A DNA stretch of 64,000 nucleotides from Pectinatus haikarae (GTDB lineage: Bacteria; Bacillota; Negativicutes; Selenomonadales; Selenomonadaceae), in NCBI RefSeq assembly GCF_030813505.1, contig NZ_JAUSUE010000012.1; one strand, given 5' to 3'. Under the pieces are notes generated by a model, which saw nothing but the letters and a program-made list of their open reading frames with translations, had not been told where the DNA came from and did no database searches. Positions 1 through 8,798 of this stretch are shown here, one piece after another. The position numbers were made by a program, and so were the translations under genes. How positions within the stretch are numbered: the stretch's first letter is position 1; each line of letters starts with the position of its first letter.

Positions 1-1
1 G

Positions 2-46
2 GAAGAATTGTTCGACGCTTTTCTCGATAAACTTTATATTGCCTGA
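2..46 (+). CDS. C-terminal end of an unidentified gene (partial)
   Basis: Fourteen codons in frame 2 (ending F-L-D-K-L-Y-I-A) run to a TGA. They look like a coding tail because the frame is open to the window edge and the next gene, dnaB, lies downstream on the same strand. In many Negativicutes a Lon-like protease or rplI precedes dnaB, but 14 residues are too few to decide. Bases 47-193 show no further gene. Confidence 0.35.
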   Translation, partial: EELFDAFLDKLYIA

Positions 47-193
47 GATCATCGGCATTTTACCAAAGTGTTCAATTTGCTATTGCAATTTACGAAAATT
101 ATTTTTATTATAAATAATGTAATATCAGTCTGCCTATTTCATCTATTGCGTGCGCACAGCATGTAATTATTTTTTAGAGAGGAGCTGCAAACT

Positions 194-1537
194 TTGATTG
201 ACAGAGTTCCCCCGCAGAATATTGAAGCAGAACAATCGGTACTCGGTGCAATGATAATATCCCGCGATGCAATTGCCGAAGCTGAACAAATTCTTATTGC
301 TGCGGATTTTTACAGGGAGGCGCACCGCATCACCTTTGCTGTAATGACAGATATTTTTAACCGTAATGATCCTGTCGATCTTATAACAGTAACGGAGCAG
401 CTTCGAAAAACAAACCAGCTGGAAAAGGTTGGCGGCATTACTTTTTTAACGGCATTGGCCAATAGTATGCCCACTGCTGCCAATATAATCTATCATGCCA
501 AAATAGTAAAGGAAAAAGCACAACTGCGCTCTCTTATAAATACAGCTACAACTATAGCGGCTATGGGGTATGAGGACAATGAAGATGTTGATGCCGTATT
601 GGATAAATCAGAAAAACTGATTCTGGATGTTGCTGCCAATCGAACTGTCGGTGATTTTATGCCGATAAAAACTATTCTTTTGGATACCTTCAGTAAAATT
701 GAACAAATGCATGAAGCAAAGGGAGGTATAACCGGTCTTTCTACGGGGTTTAAGGATCTTGATAAACTGACATCAGGTTTTCAACCTTCTGATTTGATTT
801 TGATTGCTGCCAGACCAAGTATGGGGAAAACAGCGTTTACGCTTAATATTGCCACACATGCTGCTGTGAGGAAAAAGGAAGCTGTTGCTTTTTTTTCTCT
901 GGAAATGTCAAAAGAACAACTGGTACAGCGTATGCTGTGCTCTGAAGGAGCTATTGATTCACAGCGTATGCGCACAGGCGGTCTTGTTGATGATGACTGG
1001 CAGCGTCTTATCAGTGCAGCTGACAGGCTTTCCTCATCTCCCATCTTTATTGACGATACACCAGGCATAACTATAATGGAACTGCGTTCAAAAGCCCGCC
1101 GCTTAAAACTTGAGAAGGGGCTTTCTCTTATAATTATCGATTATCTTCAGTTAATGCAGGGCAGAATTGGCGGCAAAGGGGATAATCGCCAGCAGGAAAT
1201 TTCGGAAATATCACGCTCTCTAAAAGCTTTGGCACGTGAGCTTAATGTTCCTGTAGTGGCATTGTCGCAGCTTAGCCGCAGTGTTGAAGCCCGTCAAATA
1301 AAAAAACCTATGCTCAGTGATTTACGTGAATCAGGTTCTCTTGAGCAGGATGCCGATATAGTAATGTTTATATATCGCGAAGATTACTATGATCCCGACA
1401 CAGAGAATAAAAATATAACAGATATTATTATTGCAAAACATCGTAATGGACCTGTTGATACTGTACAGCTTTACTTCCAAAAAGAATTTACCCGTTTTGG
1501 CAATCTGTCGCGTGAACAACTGTCGCCGCCGCAATAA
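194..1537 (+). CDS. dnaB: Replicative DNA helicase DnaB
   Basis: Hexameric 5'-3' helicase that unwinds DNA at the replication fork. The protein has 447 residues, the usual length. Residues 1-105 form the helical primase-binding N-domain (start I-D-R-V-P-P-Q-N-I-E-A-E). The RecA-like core carries Walker A A-R-P-S-M-G-K-T near residue 212, the Walker B stretch I-I-I-D-Y-L-Q-L and the S-D-L-R-E-S-G arginine-finger region. There is no intein. The start is TTG at 194, preceded by GAGAGGAGCTGC as ribosome site; no ATG fits better. It is the housekeeping helicase. The prophage DnaC-like loader at 62356-63177 could act on it. Confidence 0.97.
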   Translation: MIDRVPPQNIEAEQSVLGAMIISRDAIAEAEQILIAADFYREAHRITFAVMTDIFNRNDPVDLITVTEQLRKTNQLEKVGGITFLTALANSMPTAANIIYHAKIVKEKAQLRSLINTATTIAAMGYEDNEDVDAVLDKSEKLILDVAANRTVGDFMPIKTILLDTFSKIEQMHEAKGGITGLSTGFKDLDKLTSGFQPSDLILIAARPSMGKTAFTLNIATHAAVRKKEAVAFFSLEMSKEQLVQRMLCSEGAIDSQRMRTGGLVDDDWQRLISAADRLSSSPIFIDDTPGITIMELRSKARRLKLEKGLSLIIIDYLQLMQGRIGGKGDNRQQEISEISRSLKALARELNVPVVALSQLSRSVEARQIKKPMLSDLRESGSLEQDADIVMFIYREDYYDPDTENKNITDIIIAKHRNGPVDTVQLYFQKEFTRFGNLSREQLSPPQ

Positions 1538-1598
1538 AATGCGGCGGATAACCCTTTTCATTGAACTTTCACTGAAAAAATTGGGTTTTATCCGCCGC
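1526..1598 (+). terminator. Overlapping hairpins at the dnaB stop codon
   Basis: Two stems compete for the same bases. Bases 1526-1533 (CCGCCGCA) pair perfectly with 1540-1547 (TGCGGCGG). Alternatively 1541-1554 pairs with 1583-1598 (GGGTTTTATCCGCCGC, two-base bulge). The first stem contains the dnaB stop codon. No strong U-run follows either one, so the terminator role is weakly supported. Confidence 0.45.
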
Positions 1599-1655
1599 CA
1601 TAATAATTATATATATCACATAAAAAATTTTCATCTGAAATAAAAACTATATTTG

Positions 1656-1684
1656 TTGACAAAGTAGCCTTATGTATTTAGAAT
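1656..1684 (+). promoter_or_regulatory. Consensus sigma-A promoter before a short transcript
   Basis: TTGACA at 1656-1661 and TAGAAT at 1679-1684 are separated by exactly 17 bases. No coding gene follows on this strand; a terminator lies about 35 bases beyond the -10. Confidence 0.7.
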
Positions 1685-1690
1685 AGATAC

Positions 1691-1748
1691 TTGCAAGAAC
1701 TTATTATCTTACTTATCCCCTTAGCTTTTATGGCTAAGGGTTTTTTTA
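1691..1748 (+). ncRNA. Predicted ~57-nt RNA ending in an intrinsic terminator
   Basis: Predicted from the promoter at 1656-1684 and a terminator with arms 1717-1725 (CCCCTTAGC) and 1733-1740 (GCTAAGGG) followed by seven T. The same stem also lies just past the end of the convergent DeoR gene, where the opposite strand has a much poorer U-run. A transcript starting near 1691 would be about 57 nt. It could be a small RNA, or merely a terminator placed after a cryptic promoter. Confidence 0.4.
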
Positions 1749-1753
1749 TTTCG

Positions 1754-2500
1754 TCAGGCTATTGTGACATCAATGTGATTTTTTTCCAACAATTTTTTTA
1801 TATCATCACTGGTCTTATTGTCAGTTATAATTTTACTTATTTCAGAAAATCTGAATTGCAAAACCACGCCCTGTTTTTGGAATTTACTGGAATCCGTCAG
1901 AATTATAACATGCCGTGCTGATTCAGACATATTGTGTACAGCTTCCATACGCATCATTTCCCCGCTGGTAAAACCAACCTTGGGGATAAAACCATCTATA
2001 CCGATAAAAAGCTTATCCACAAAAAATTCACTGGCAAATTTTTTCAGCAAAGGACCGACCATCGCCTGTGTCTCTTTTTGATATTCGCCGCCGAGCAATA
2101 TGATCCGCACATTTCCTTTATCTTTTATATAAGATGCTATAAATGCAGAATTTGTTATAATAGTGACGTCTTTTTTTGTTTTTGCTACTTGTTCTGCTAA
2201 AAGCGTACAGCTTGATCCCGACTCAACCATTATTGTTTCGCCATCTGCAACCATTTCGGCAGCAGCAATAGCTATCTTCATCTTACTTTCATACCGTACG
2301 GCCAATTTATTGTTGACATCATCAACATTGCGGCATAAAGCGTAACCGTGTTCTCTGGCTAAAAGACCTCTTTCTGCCAGAATATCCAAGTCCTTGCGAA
2401 TAGTGACCTGGGATACATCAAGCATTTCTGCCAGGCGGTTAACTTCAATTTTTTTATATTCATTTACGACATCAAGAATTTGAGCGTGTCTATCATTCAT
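1754..2500 (-). CDS. DeoR-family transcriptional regulator
   Basis: A 248-residue DeoR/GlpR-type repressor. Residues 1-57 form the N-terminal winged helix (D-R-H-A-Q-I-L-D-V-V ... V-S-Q-V-T-I-R-K-D-L-D-I-L). The remainder is the DeoRC sensor domain, which binds phosphorylated sugars in this family. The start at 2500 is chosen because AAAGGGGGTAG precedes that ATG; a longer frame to 2554 has no such site. Upstream on the same strand lies an orphan PTS IIB-like protein, which hints at control of sugar uptake. The regulated sugar cannot be read from the sequence. Confidence 0.9.
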   Translation of the reverse strand: MNDRHAQILDVVNEYKKIEVNRLAEMLDVSQVTIRKDLDILAERGLLAREHGYALCRNVDDVNNKLAVRYESKMKIAIAAAEMVADGETIMVESGSSCTLLAEQVAKTKKDVTIITNSAFIASYIKDKGNVRIILLGGEYQKETQAMVGPLLKKFASEFFVDKLFIGIDGFIPKVGFTSGEMMRMEAVHNMSESARHVIILTDSSKFQKQGVVLQFRFSEISKIITDNKTSDDIKKLLEKNHIDVTIA

Positions 2501-2608
2501 ATAACTACCCCCTTTTACAAGTATAACACACGCTGCTTTCGTATGCAAAAACATTATTTGTATATAAGTTTAAATTTACTATTCAAAGTCTTTATTATTC
2601 ATATGAAA

Positions 2609-2641
2609 TAAAAAGCCCGCTTATTTAAAAGCGAGCTTTTT
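2609..2641 (-). terminator. Intrinsic terminator after the IIB-like gene
   Basis: Arms 2611-2622 and 2629-2640 pair with one G-U wobble. On the minus strand the stem runs into GCTTTTTA. It separates the IIB-like gene from the DeoR gene, so the two are probably not one operon. Confidence 0.75.
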
Positions 2642-2710
2642 ACTTTGGGGGGATAATATATATTTATATTAGAAAAAAGAGTGGGCAAATAAAAGGGAAA
2701 GTAAAAAATA

Positions 2711-3049
2711 TTAAAATACTGCAGTCGGTTCGGCATATAAAGAAGCTTTTTCCATAGCAGCAGCAATCACTGAGTGGGGATCAGATGCTATGGCAGTGGT
2801 GAGTGTTCGGAAAACAGGGATATCCGCAAAACGTTCGGCATCGGCTATAGGCATATCTCCGGTCAGGATTGCTACTGTACTGGCCGATACATCTTCCTTC
2901 GAAAGACGGCCGTATGTCAGCGGATATTCCTGTATTTCCACTTTTATCTCGATGTTTTTTGTTTCAGCAGCCTTTTCCAGAGAATTAACGGCTCTATACA
3001 GCTCCAGTTCGTTTTGAGAATTTGCCATAACTGCAACAATGCTATACAT
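2711..3049 (-). CDS. Orphan PTS fructose IIB-like protein without the active cysteine
   Basis: A 112-residue protein that follows the fructose-type PTS IIB fold: I-V-A-V at the start, then L-E-K-A-A, I-E-I-K-V-E-I-Q, L-S-K-E-D-V and a V-A-I-L-T-G-D strand, ending with E-R-F-A-D-I-P-V-F. In true IIB proteins the first strand is followed by C-P-T-G, whose cysteine carries the phosphate; here that place reads A-N-S-Q. No cysteine occurs anywhere in the protein and no IIA or IIC domain is nearby. GAGGAGG precedes the chosen ATG at 3049. It may be a regulatory or structural relic of a transporter; phosphotransfer through this residue is excluded. Confidence 0.7.
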   Translation of the reverse strand: MYSIVAVMANSQNELELYRAVNSLEKAAETKNIEIKVEIQEYPLTYGRLSKEDVSASTVAILTGDMPIADAERFADIPVFRTLTTAIASDPHSVIAAAMEKASLYAEPTAVF

Positions 3050-3387
3050 TATCGAATACCTCCTCGTTACTTTCATACGTAATAATTAATATCTTCAGTT
3101 GATTACAATACAAATATATAATAAAACATTATGTTTGTCAATAAGAATTTAAATTTTTACATTGAAAAATATTATATCCAAATATCTTTTACTAAATGTC
3201 TTTCTAAGTTGATATGAAGAGATAAGGCTGATTCTTATCAATATGGAGTTTAAAAAATACAGTTTTTATCTTAGTTTAAAATATTTCACAGTATATTTTT
3301 TCCAACGAGAATAAATATGGTACAATTAACAAAGGAAAAAGCTGTTATATAAAGTGCTGAAATGCAAAAAAATCTTGGGGGGCAATA
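3050..3387. other. Gene-free spacer between divergent genes
   Basis: AT-rich, with no open frame worth calling. The only signal is a -10-like TACAAT at 3321-3326 with a poor -35 (TTTTCC at 3298), which could drive the DUF554 gene. The minus-strand promoter of the IIB-like gene must also lie here but was not resolved. Confidence 0.4.
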
Positions 3388-4110
3388 ATTATTCTTACTG
3401 GAACAATAGTAAACACAGCCGCGATAATCGGCGGCGGTCTTATAGGACTGACTATAAGGAAAGGGCTTACTGAGAACATGCAGGAAACCTTGATGAAGGC
3501 ACTTGGCATAGCCACTTTGTTTATTGGCCTCAGCGGAGCCATGTGCAAGTTATTGATCATTGATGACGGCCGGCTTCAAACTGCAGGACTCATGCTTTTG
3601 GTTTTTTCTCTTATAATCGGGACTATTGGCGGTGAATTGATAAATATTGAGCATGCTTTGGTATCTGCCGGCGAAAAAGTAAGAGTGCTTTTGAATGTGA
3701 AGCAAAATAAAAATTTTACGGAAACCTTTGTAACTGTTACAATTGTCGTGTGTGTTGGTGCGATGGCGATAATAGGTTCATTTGAAGACGGGATACATAA
3801 TGATTCGACGATTCTTTTTACCAAGTCTATTTTGGACGGTGTGATAGTCATGATTTTTGCTTCGACAATGGGGATCGGTGCCATATTTTCCGCTGCACCG
3901 CTCTTTATTTATCAGGCGGGACTTTCTCTTGCTGCGGCAGCAATAGCACCTTATTTGGATGACAACATGGTGGATGGATTATCAGCTGTCGGCTCGGTAC
4001 TTATATTTGTTGTGGGAATTAATCTTATATTTGGTAAAAATATGCATATACGTGTGGGCAATATGCTTCCGGCAGTTGTGGTACCGATAATTTATTATGC
4101 GCTGTTTTGA
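3388..4110 (+). CDS. DUF554-family membrane protein with an apparent ATT start
   Basis: A polytopic membrane protein of unknown function, 240 residues if started at 3388. The start (I-L-T-G-T-I-V-N-T-A-A-I-I-G-G-G) matches the conserved N-terminus of DUF554. The first in-frame ATG, at 3478, would remove 30 conserved residues. An in-frame stop at 3358 bounds the region, and no ATG, GTG or TTG lies between it and the conserved start. A GGGGGG ribosome site (3377-3382) is five bases before ATT at 3388, making ATT (or ATA at 3385) the likely initiator. Several transmembrane helices follow. Transport is often guessed for this family, but nothing here shows it. Confidence 0.8.
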   Translation: MILTGTIVNTAAIIGGGLIGLTIRKGLTENMQETLMKALGIATLFIGLSGAMCKLLIIDDGRLQTAGLMLLVFSLIIGTIGGELINIEHALVSAGEKVRVLLNVKQNKNFTETFVTVTIVVCVGAMAIIGSFEDGIHNDSTILFTKSILDGVIVMIFASTMGIGAIFSAAPLFIYQAGLSLAAAAIAPYLDDNMVDGLSAVGSVLIFVVGINLIFGKNMHIRVGNMLPAVVVPIIYYALF

Positions 4111-4180
4111 TTGTTTTGTTATGATGCGGCGCTGTTAGTGCACATCTTTCCCGGAATTTATATAGTATAGAGGAGAAAAA

Positions 4181-4597
4181 ATGAACAGACAAGAAAAAGC
4201 AGCCAGTCTTCATCATAAAGGCTATAATTGTGCTCAGGCCGTTGCCTGCAGTTTTTGTGATAGGATACAGATAGATGAAAAAACCATGTTTATGCTCATG
4301 GAAGGTTATGGATTTGGTATGGGTGATACATATGGTACCTGTGGGGCCATTTCCGGGGCAGTGGCGGTATTCAGCCTTTTGAGCAGTAAGGGAAATTTGG
4401 ACGGGCCATATTCGAAAGCAGATACCTACAAGGCTGTAAAGGCACTGACAGCAGATTTTCGCGTTAAAAATGGAGCAACTATCTGTCGCGATTTAAAAGG
4501 TATGGATACAAAAATTATGCTGCGGTCATGTGATGGCTGTATAGAAGATACCGTGACAATTCTGGAAAAAATGTTAGATAATAAGTCTGTTGGATGA
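4181..4597 (+). CDS. C_GCAxxG_C_C family protein (putative redox protein)
   Basis: A 138-residue protein with the family's conserved cysteines: Y-N-C-A-Q-A-V near residue 17, G-T-C-G-A-I-S-G in the middle, then I-C-R-D-L and R-S-C-D-G-C near the C-terminus. Such proteins are small, soluble and often linked to electron transfer or metal binding; none of that is shown here. GAGGAGAAAAA precedes the ATG. It stands alone, 70 bases after the DUF554 gene and ahead of a strong terminator, and could be co-transcribed with DUF554. Confidence 0.85.
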   Translation: MNRQEKAASLHHKGYNCAQAVACSFCDRIQIDEKTMFMLMEGYGFGMGDTYGTCGAISGAVAVFSLLSSKGNLDGPYSKADTYKAVKALTADFRVKNGATICRDLKGMDTKIMLRSCDGCIEDTVTILEKMLDNKSVG

Positions 4598-4666
4598 TAC
4601 TTATTTTTGTTGATATTGTTTTTTGAAAAAATCGCGGACCACTATTGCTGAAATATCAATGTTTTA

Positions 4667-4722
4667 TATAAATCAAAAAGAGTGCAGCTGCTTTTTCGCA
4701 GCTGCACTCTTTTTGATTTATA
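4667..4722. terminator. Perfect 25-bp bidirectional terminator
   Basis: Bases 4667-4691 pair without a mismatch with 4698-4722 around a six-base loop. Both strands show a U-rich flank (CTTTTTGATTTATA). It ends the C_GCAxxG gene on the plus strand and purL on the minus strand; the purL stop codon begins one base beyond the stem. Confidence 0.93.
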
Positions 4723-7700
4723 TTATTTATAATATGCGACGCCTGATTCAAATATAAGCTGATTTTTTTCTCCGGGTACGTTTATAGCCAAGTCATCCGT
4801 GGTTCTTTCAGAATGCCCCATTTTCCCCAAAATGCGACCGTCAGGACTGGTAATACCTTCAACGGCATCAATAGATCCATTGGGGTTATACACTATTTCT
4901 GTCGATGTGTTTCCTTCATAATCTATATATTGGGTAGCTATCTGGCCTTTTTTGCGAAGTTGTCCTATCACCTGCTTAGAGGCGAAAAATTTGCCTTCGC
5001 CATGAGAAACCGCCATTGTATGTATAGCACCCAAGGTTGTTTTAACGAACCATGGAGATAAATCGGAAACGACTTTTGTCTGTACCATTCTGGATACATG
5101 GCGGCCTATCTGGTTATAGGTAAGTGTTGGTGTATCAATATCAAGCTCGCGGATTTCCCCGTATGGCAGAAGACCAAGCTTTATAAGTGCCTGAAAACCG
5201 TTGCAGATGCCGAGCATCAGCCCGTCCCTCTGATAAAGCAATTTGTTTATCGCGTCGGCAATGCGCGGATTTCTAAATGCGGCAGCTATAAATTTGCCGC
5301 TGCCGTCAGGTTCGTCTCCACCGGAAAAGCCACCGGGCAGAAATACTATCTGCGATGTTTGTATAGCTTTTTCTATTGCCAAAACTGATTCTTCAACAGC
5401 CGAGGGAGTCAGGTTGCGAACTACAAAAGTCTGAACCTCAGCACCAGCACGCCTAAATGCTGCCTCCGATTCATATTCACAGTTGGTCCCCGGAAAAACA
5501 GGGATAAAAACTTTTGGTCTGGCAACAGGTACAGAACGGTGTATTATATTTTTTGCCTTATAGATAAGGCTGACTGTTTTGGAGAAATTCCGATTGCTGG
5601 ATAAGGAGACATTGGCACTTGTGCTGGCAAATATTTTTTCTGCTTCAAAACCGATTGATGTATCAAATTTTGCAAGCTTACTTTCATCACGTTTCAGGAG
5701 AGTTTTTATTTGTGTGGGGAAGATGCTTTCTAATGGCGCATCATAAGACTTAGCTATATTGTCAAGTGAAATAACTACATCGCCATATATTATACGCGGC
5801 ATGCTGTTGGTTTCTCCCAACAGACAGAAATTGGCGCCGCGAAGCTCGGAAAGATCGATATTCTGAGATACTTCAATGATCAAAGAACCATAAGAGCTGC
5901 CAAATATTTTAGGAACATCATAAGCTATATCACTGCTGAATTTGAAACCAATATTTTCACCCAGGCACATTTTGCTGACGGTTGCGGCTATACCGCCTTT
6001 TCCGACACTCATAGCTGAAAATATCTTACGTTTTTCCGATAGAGAGCGGACCACTGCAAAATTCTTTTTCAAACCTTCAAACATGGGAAGATCATTTTTA
6101 TCTCGTTCTGCTGAGAGCATATATACTTTATTGCCGGCTAATTTAAATTCAGATGATACTATGTTTTTAGTGAGTACAGGGCTAACCGCAAAAGCAATCA
6201 ATGACGGAGGTACAGTCAGATCCATGAATGTGCCGGACATAGAATCCTTACCGCCTATTGCCGCAGTACCGAATTCATGCTGTGCCCGCAATGCTCCTAA
6301 AAGTGCGGCAAATGGTTTGCCCCATTTGACAGGATCTTTGCCAAGGCTTTCAAAATACTCCTGTAATGTAAGCCGGGCACGTGTATAATCACCGCCCATA
6401 GCTGTGATTTTTGCCAACGCGGCTACTACAGCATAAATAGCTCCGTGGTAAGGACTCCATTCCATTAAATGCGGATCAAAACCAAAGGCCATCAATGTAC
6501 CGGTATCTGTATTTCCTCCTATTACGGGCAACTTGGCTGCCATCCCCTCAGCAGGAGTTCTTTGTGTGTATCCACCGTAAGGCATCAGAATACTGCCGGA
6601 ACCTACAGTAGAATCAAATTGTTCTACAAGGCCCCTTTGATTGCAGACATTGAGATCCTGCAGATTGTCCAGCCATAATTTTTCAACAGCGTCTTTGCCG
6701 CAATTAAGTTTTGGCAGCCGTGAAAAGTATGTGTTATTTTTGTCCGGAGCAGCTACTTTTACCGTCACATGCTGCTGAATACCGTTTGTCTGCAGAAAAG
6801 CGCGGCTTATGTCGACGATAGTTTTGTCTTTCCAGATCATACGCAGTCTGTTGTCATCGGTCACTACGGCAACAATAGCAGCTTCAAGGTTTTCTTCATC
6901 AGCATAATGAATAAATTTTTGAGCGTCATTTTCATCAACCACTACAGCCATTCTTTCTTGAGATTCGGAAATGGCCAATTCTGTTCCGTCAAGCCCCGCA
7001 TATTTTTTCTTTACCTTGTCCAGATCAATGTACAGTCCGTCTGCCAGTTCACCTATGGCTACTGCCACTCCACCGGCGCCAAAATCATTACAGCGTTTTA
7101 TCAGGCGTGTGACCTCTTCCTTGCGAAATAACCTTTGCAGCTTGCGCTCAGTCGGAGCATTGCCTTTTTGTACTTCTGCGCCGCAGGTTTCGAGCGACTC
7201 TACGGTATGCTCCTTGGAAGATCCTGTGGCGCCGCCGATGCCGTCACGTCCGGTGCGTCCGCCAACTAAAATTATCAGATTCCCCGTCTGCGGCTGTTGT
7301 CTTACCACATTTTTCTGCGGTGCTGCTCCTATAACAGCACCAACTTCCAGACGTTTTGCCATGAATCCTTCATGGTATATTTCACGCACCTGTCCGGTGG
7401 CAAGTCCGATCTGATTGCCATATGAGCTGTATCCGGATGCTGCGTCACGTGTGATTTTTCGCTGGGGCAGCTTGCCTTTTATTGTATTTTCAAGATTGCG
7501 GCGGGGATCAGCTGCACCGGTGACACGCATAGCCTGATAAACGTAAGATCTCCCTGAAAGAGGATCTCTTATTGCGCCGCCAAGACAGGTCGCAGCCCCG
7601 CCAAACGGTTCTATCTCCGTGGGATGATTATGTGTTTCATTCTTGAACATAACAAGCCAGTTTTCTTTTTTTCCGTTGATCATGGCAGGTACAACGATGC

Positions 7701-8607
7701 TGCAGGCATTTATTTCTTCCGATATATCCAAATCATCCAATTTGCCGAGTTTTTTCAGCTTCTTCATACCGATGACGGCAAGGTCCATCAGCGTCATTGG
7801 CCGTTCCTTTGTATAAATATCAGCTCTGTCATTTTTATATAGGGCGTAAGATGTCTTTATATCAGCCGTATAGCTGCTGTTTTCTATTTCTACACTGTCT
7901 ATGGCAGTGGTGAATGTGGTGTGTCTGCAATGGTCAGACCAATATGTGTCAATTACGCGTATTTCAGTTATGGTAGGATTGCGTCTTTCCTTTTCACGGA
8001 AATAATTGCGGCAAAATAAAAAATCCTCATAACTCATAGCCAATCCTAATTTGTCATGAAGTGTATTTATTTCACTGTCTGCCATTGTAAGGAATTCTTC
8101 AATGACTGCGACATCAGCAGGCTCCTGCATCTGCAATGCAAGTGTCAGTGGTTTTTCCATAGAAGCTTCACGGCATTCTACTTCATTTATGCAATAATTT
8201 TTTATTTCAGCAAGAGACTCATCATCAATGTCGCCGATGAGCACTATTATTTTTGCAGTCCGTACAAGCGGGCGTTCTTTTTGGGTTATGAGCTGGACAC
8301 ATTGTGCTGCTGAATCGGCTGTTTGATCAAACTGTCCGGGCAGAAATTCCACCGCAAAAATACGGGCTTTTTTCATCTGAGGCAATTCTTCATCAAAAAT
8401 GACATCCACAGGCGCTTCCGCGAAAACCACGTTCTTCGCCCGGGCAAATTCGTCATCGGTTATATTTTCTATATCATAGCGACGAAAAATACGGACAACT
8501 CTTAAATCCGGCACGGTGAACATGCTTCTTAGATCGGCACAAAGCTTTTGTGCCGGAGTATCAAAAAATCCAGGACGTTTTTCCACATAAATTCTCTTAA
8601 CTGACAT
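4723..8607 (-). CDS. purL: Phosphoribosylformylglycinamidine synthase, single-chain
   Basis: Converts FGAR, ATP and glutamine to FGAM in purine synthesis, in the cytoplasm. The 1,294 residues combine three parts found as separate PurS, PurL and PurQ proteins in Bacillus. These are an N-terminal PurS-like region, a double AIRS-type ATP-binding core (N-E-T-H-N-H-P-T-E-I-E-P-F-G-G and G-G-K-D-S-M-S-G), and a C-terminal glutaminase. The glutaminase has nucleophile G-I-C-N-G-F near residue 1135, then H-G-E-G-K and G-H-S-E-R. The start at 8607 has GGAGG upstream; an upstream in-frame start at 8637 lacks one. It is monocistronic and ends in a strong terminator. No purine riboswitch was seen upstream. 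Confidence 0.96.
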   Translation of the reverse strand: MSVKRIYVEKRPGFFDTPAQKLCADLRSMFTVPDLRVVRIFRRYDIENITDDEFARAKNVVFAEAPVDVIFDEELPQMKKARIFAVEFLPGQFDQTADSAAQCVQLITQKERPLVRTAKIIVLIGDIDDESLAEIKNYCINEVECREASMEKPLTLALQMQEPADVAVIEEFLTMADSEINTLHDKLGLAMSYEDFLFCRNYFREKERRNPTITEIRVIDTYWSDHCRHTTFTTAIDSVEIENSSYTADIKTSYALYKNDRADIYTKERPMTLMDLAVIGMKKLKKLGKLDDLDISEEINACSIVVPAMINGKKENWLVMFKNETHNHPTEIEPFGGAATCLGGAIRDPLSGRSYVYQAMRVTGAADPRRNLENTIKGKLPQRKITRDAASGYSSYGNQIGLATGQVREIYHEGFMAKRLEVGAVIGAAPQKNVVRQQPQTGNLIILVGGRTGRDGIGGATGSSKEHTVESLETCGAEVQKGNAPTERKLQRLFRKEEVTRLIKRCNDFGAGGVAVAIGELADGLYIDLDKVKKKYAGLDGTELAISESQERMAVVVDENDAQKFIHYADEENLEAAIVAVVTDDNRLRMIWKDKTIVDISRAFLQTNGIQQHVTVKVAAPDKNNTYFSRLPKLNCGKDAVEKLWLDNLQDLNVCNQRGLVEQFDSTVGSGSILMPYGGYTQRTPAEGMAAKLPVIGGNTDTGTLMAFGFDPHLMEWSPYHGAIYAVVAALAKITAMGGDYTRARLTLQEYFESLGKDPVKWGKPFAALLGALRAQHEFGTAAIGGKDSMSGTFMDLTVPPSLIAFAVSPVLTKNIVSSEFKLAGNKVYMLSAERDKNDLPMFEGLKKNFAVVRSLSEKRKIFSAMSVGKGGIAATVSKMCLGENIGFKFSSDIAYDVPKIFGSSYGSLIIEVSQNIDLSELRGANFCLLGETNSMPRIIYGDVVISLDNIAKSYDAPLESIFPTQIKTLLKRDESKLAKFDTSIGFEAEKIFASTSANVSLSSNRNFSKTVSLIYKAKNIIHRSVPVARPKVFIPVFPGTNCEYESEAAFRRAGAEVQTFVVRNLTPSAVEESVLAIEKAIQTSQIVFLPGGFSGGDEPDGSGKFIAAAFRNPRIADAINKLLYQRDGLMLGICNGFQALIKLGLLPYGEIRELDIDTPTLTYNQIGRHVSRMVQTKVVSDLSPWFVKTTLGAIHTMAVSHGEGKFFASKQVIGQLRKKGQIATQYIDYEGNTSTEIVYNPNGSIDAVEGITSPDGRILGKMGHSERTTDDLAINVPGEKNQLIFESGVAYYK

Positions 8608-8762
8608 TATCCAGCCTCCATAATGAAATAAATACATACGGGAAATGCATGTATAATCTTACATATTAACATTTTACATTAGAAATATGGTGTTGTCTAT
8701 TGCCTGATATAATATTTAGCTGCAATGAAAAATGTTCATTTCGGCAGTAATATAAATTTTCC

Positions 8763-8792
8763 TTGCAAAAATATATTTGTATGTGTTATTAT
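8763..8792 (+). promoter_or_regulatory. Promoter of the alanine T-box transcript
   Basis: TTGCAA at 8763-8768 and TATTAT at 8787-8792 with an 18-base spacer. Transcription would start near 8799, just before the T-box stem I. Confidence 0.65.
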
Positions 8793-8798
8793 AAAGTT

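Noticed and set aside
4813..8505. Many plus-strand open frames opposite purL
   Set aside because: They lie fully inside purL, lack ribosome sites and have translations without any recognisable domain; purL itself is intact.
8608..8760. Purine riboswitch upstream of purL
   Set aside because: No conserved aptamer core or terminator was visible on the minus strand in this interval.
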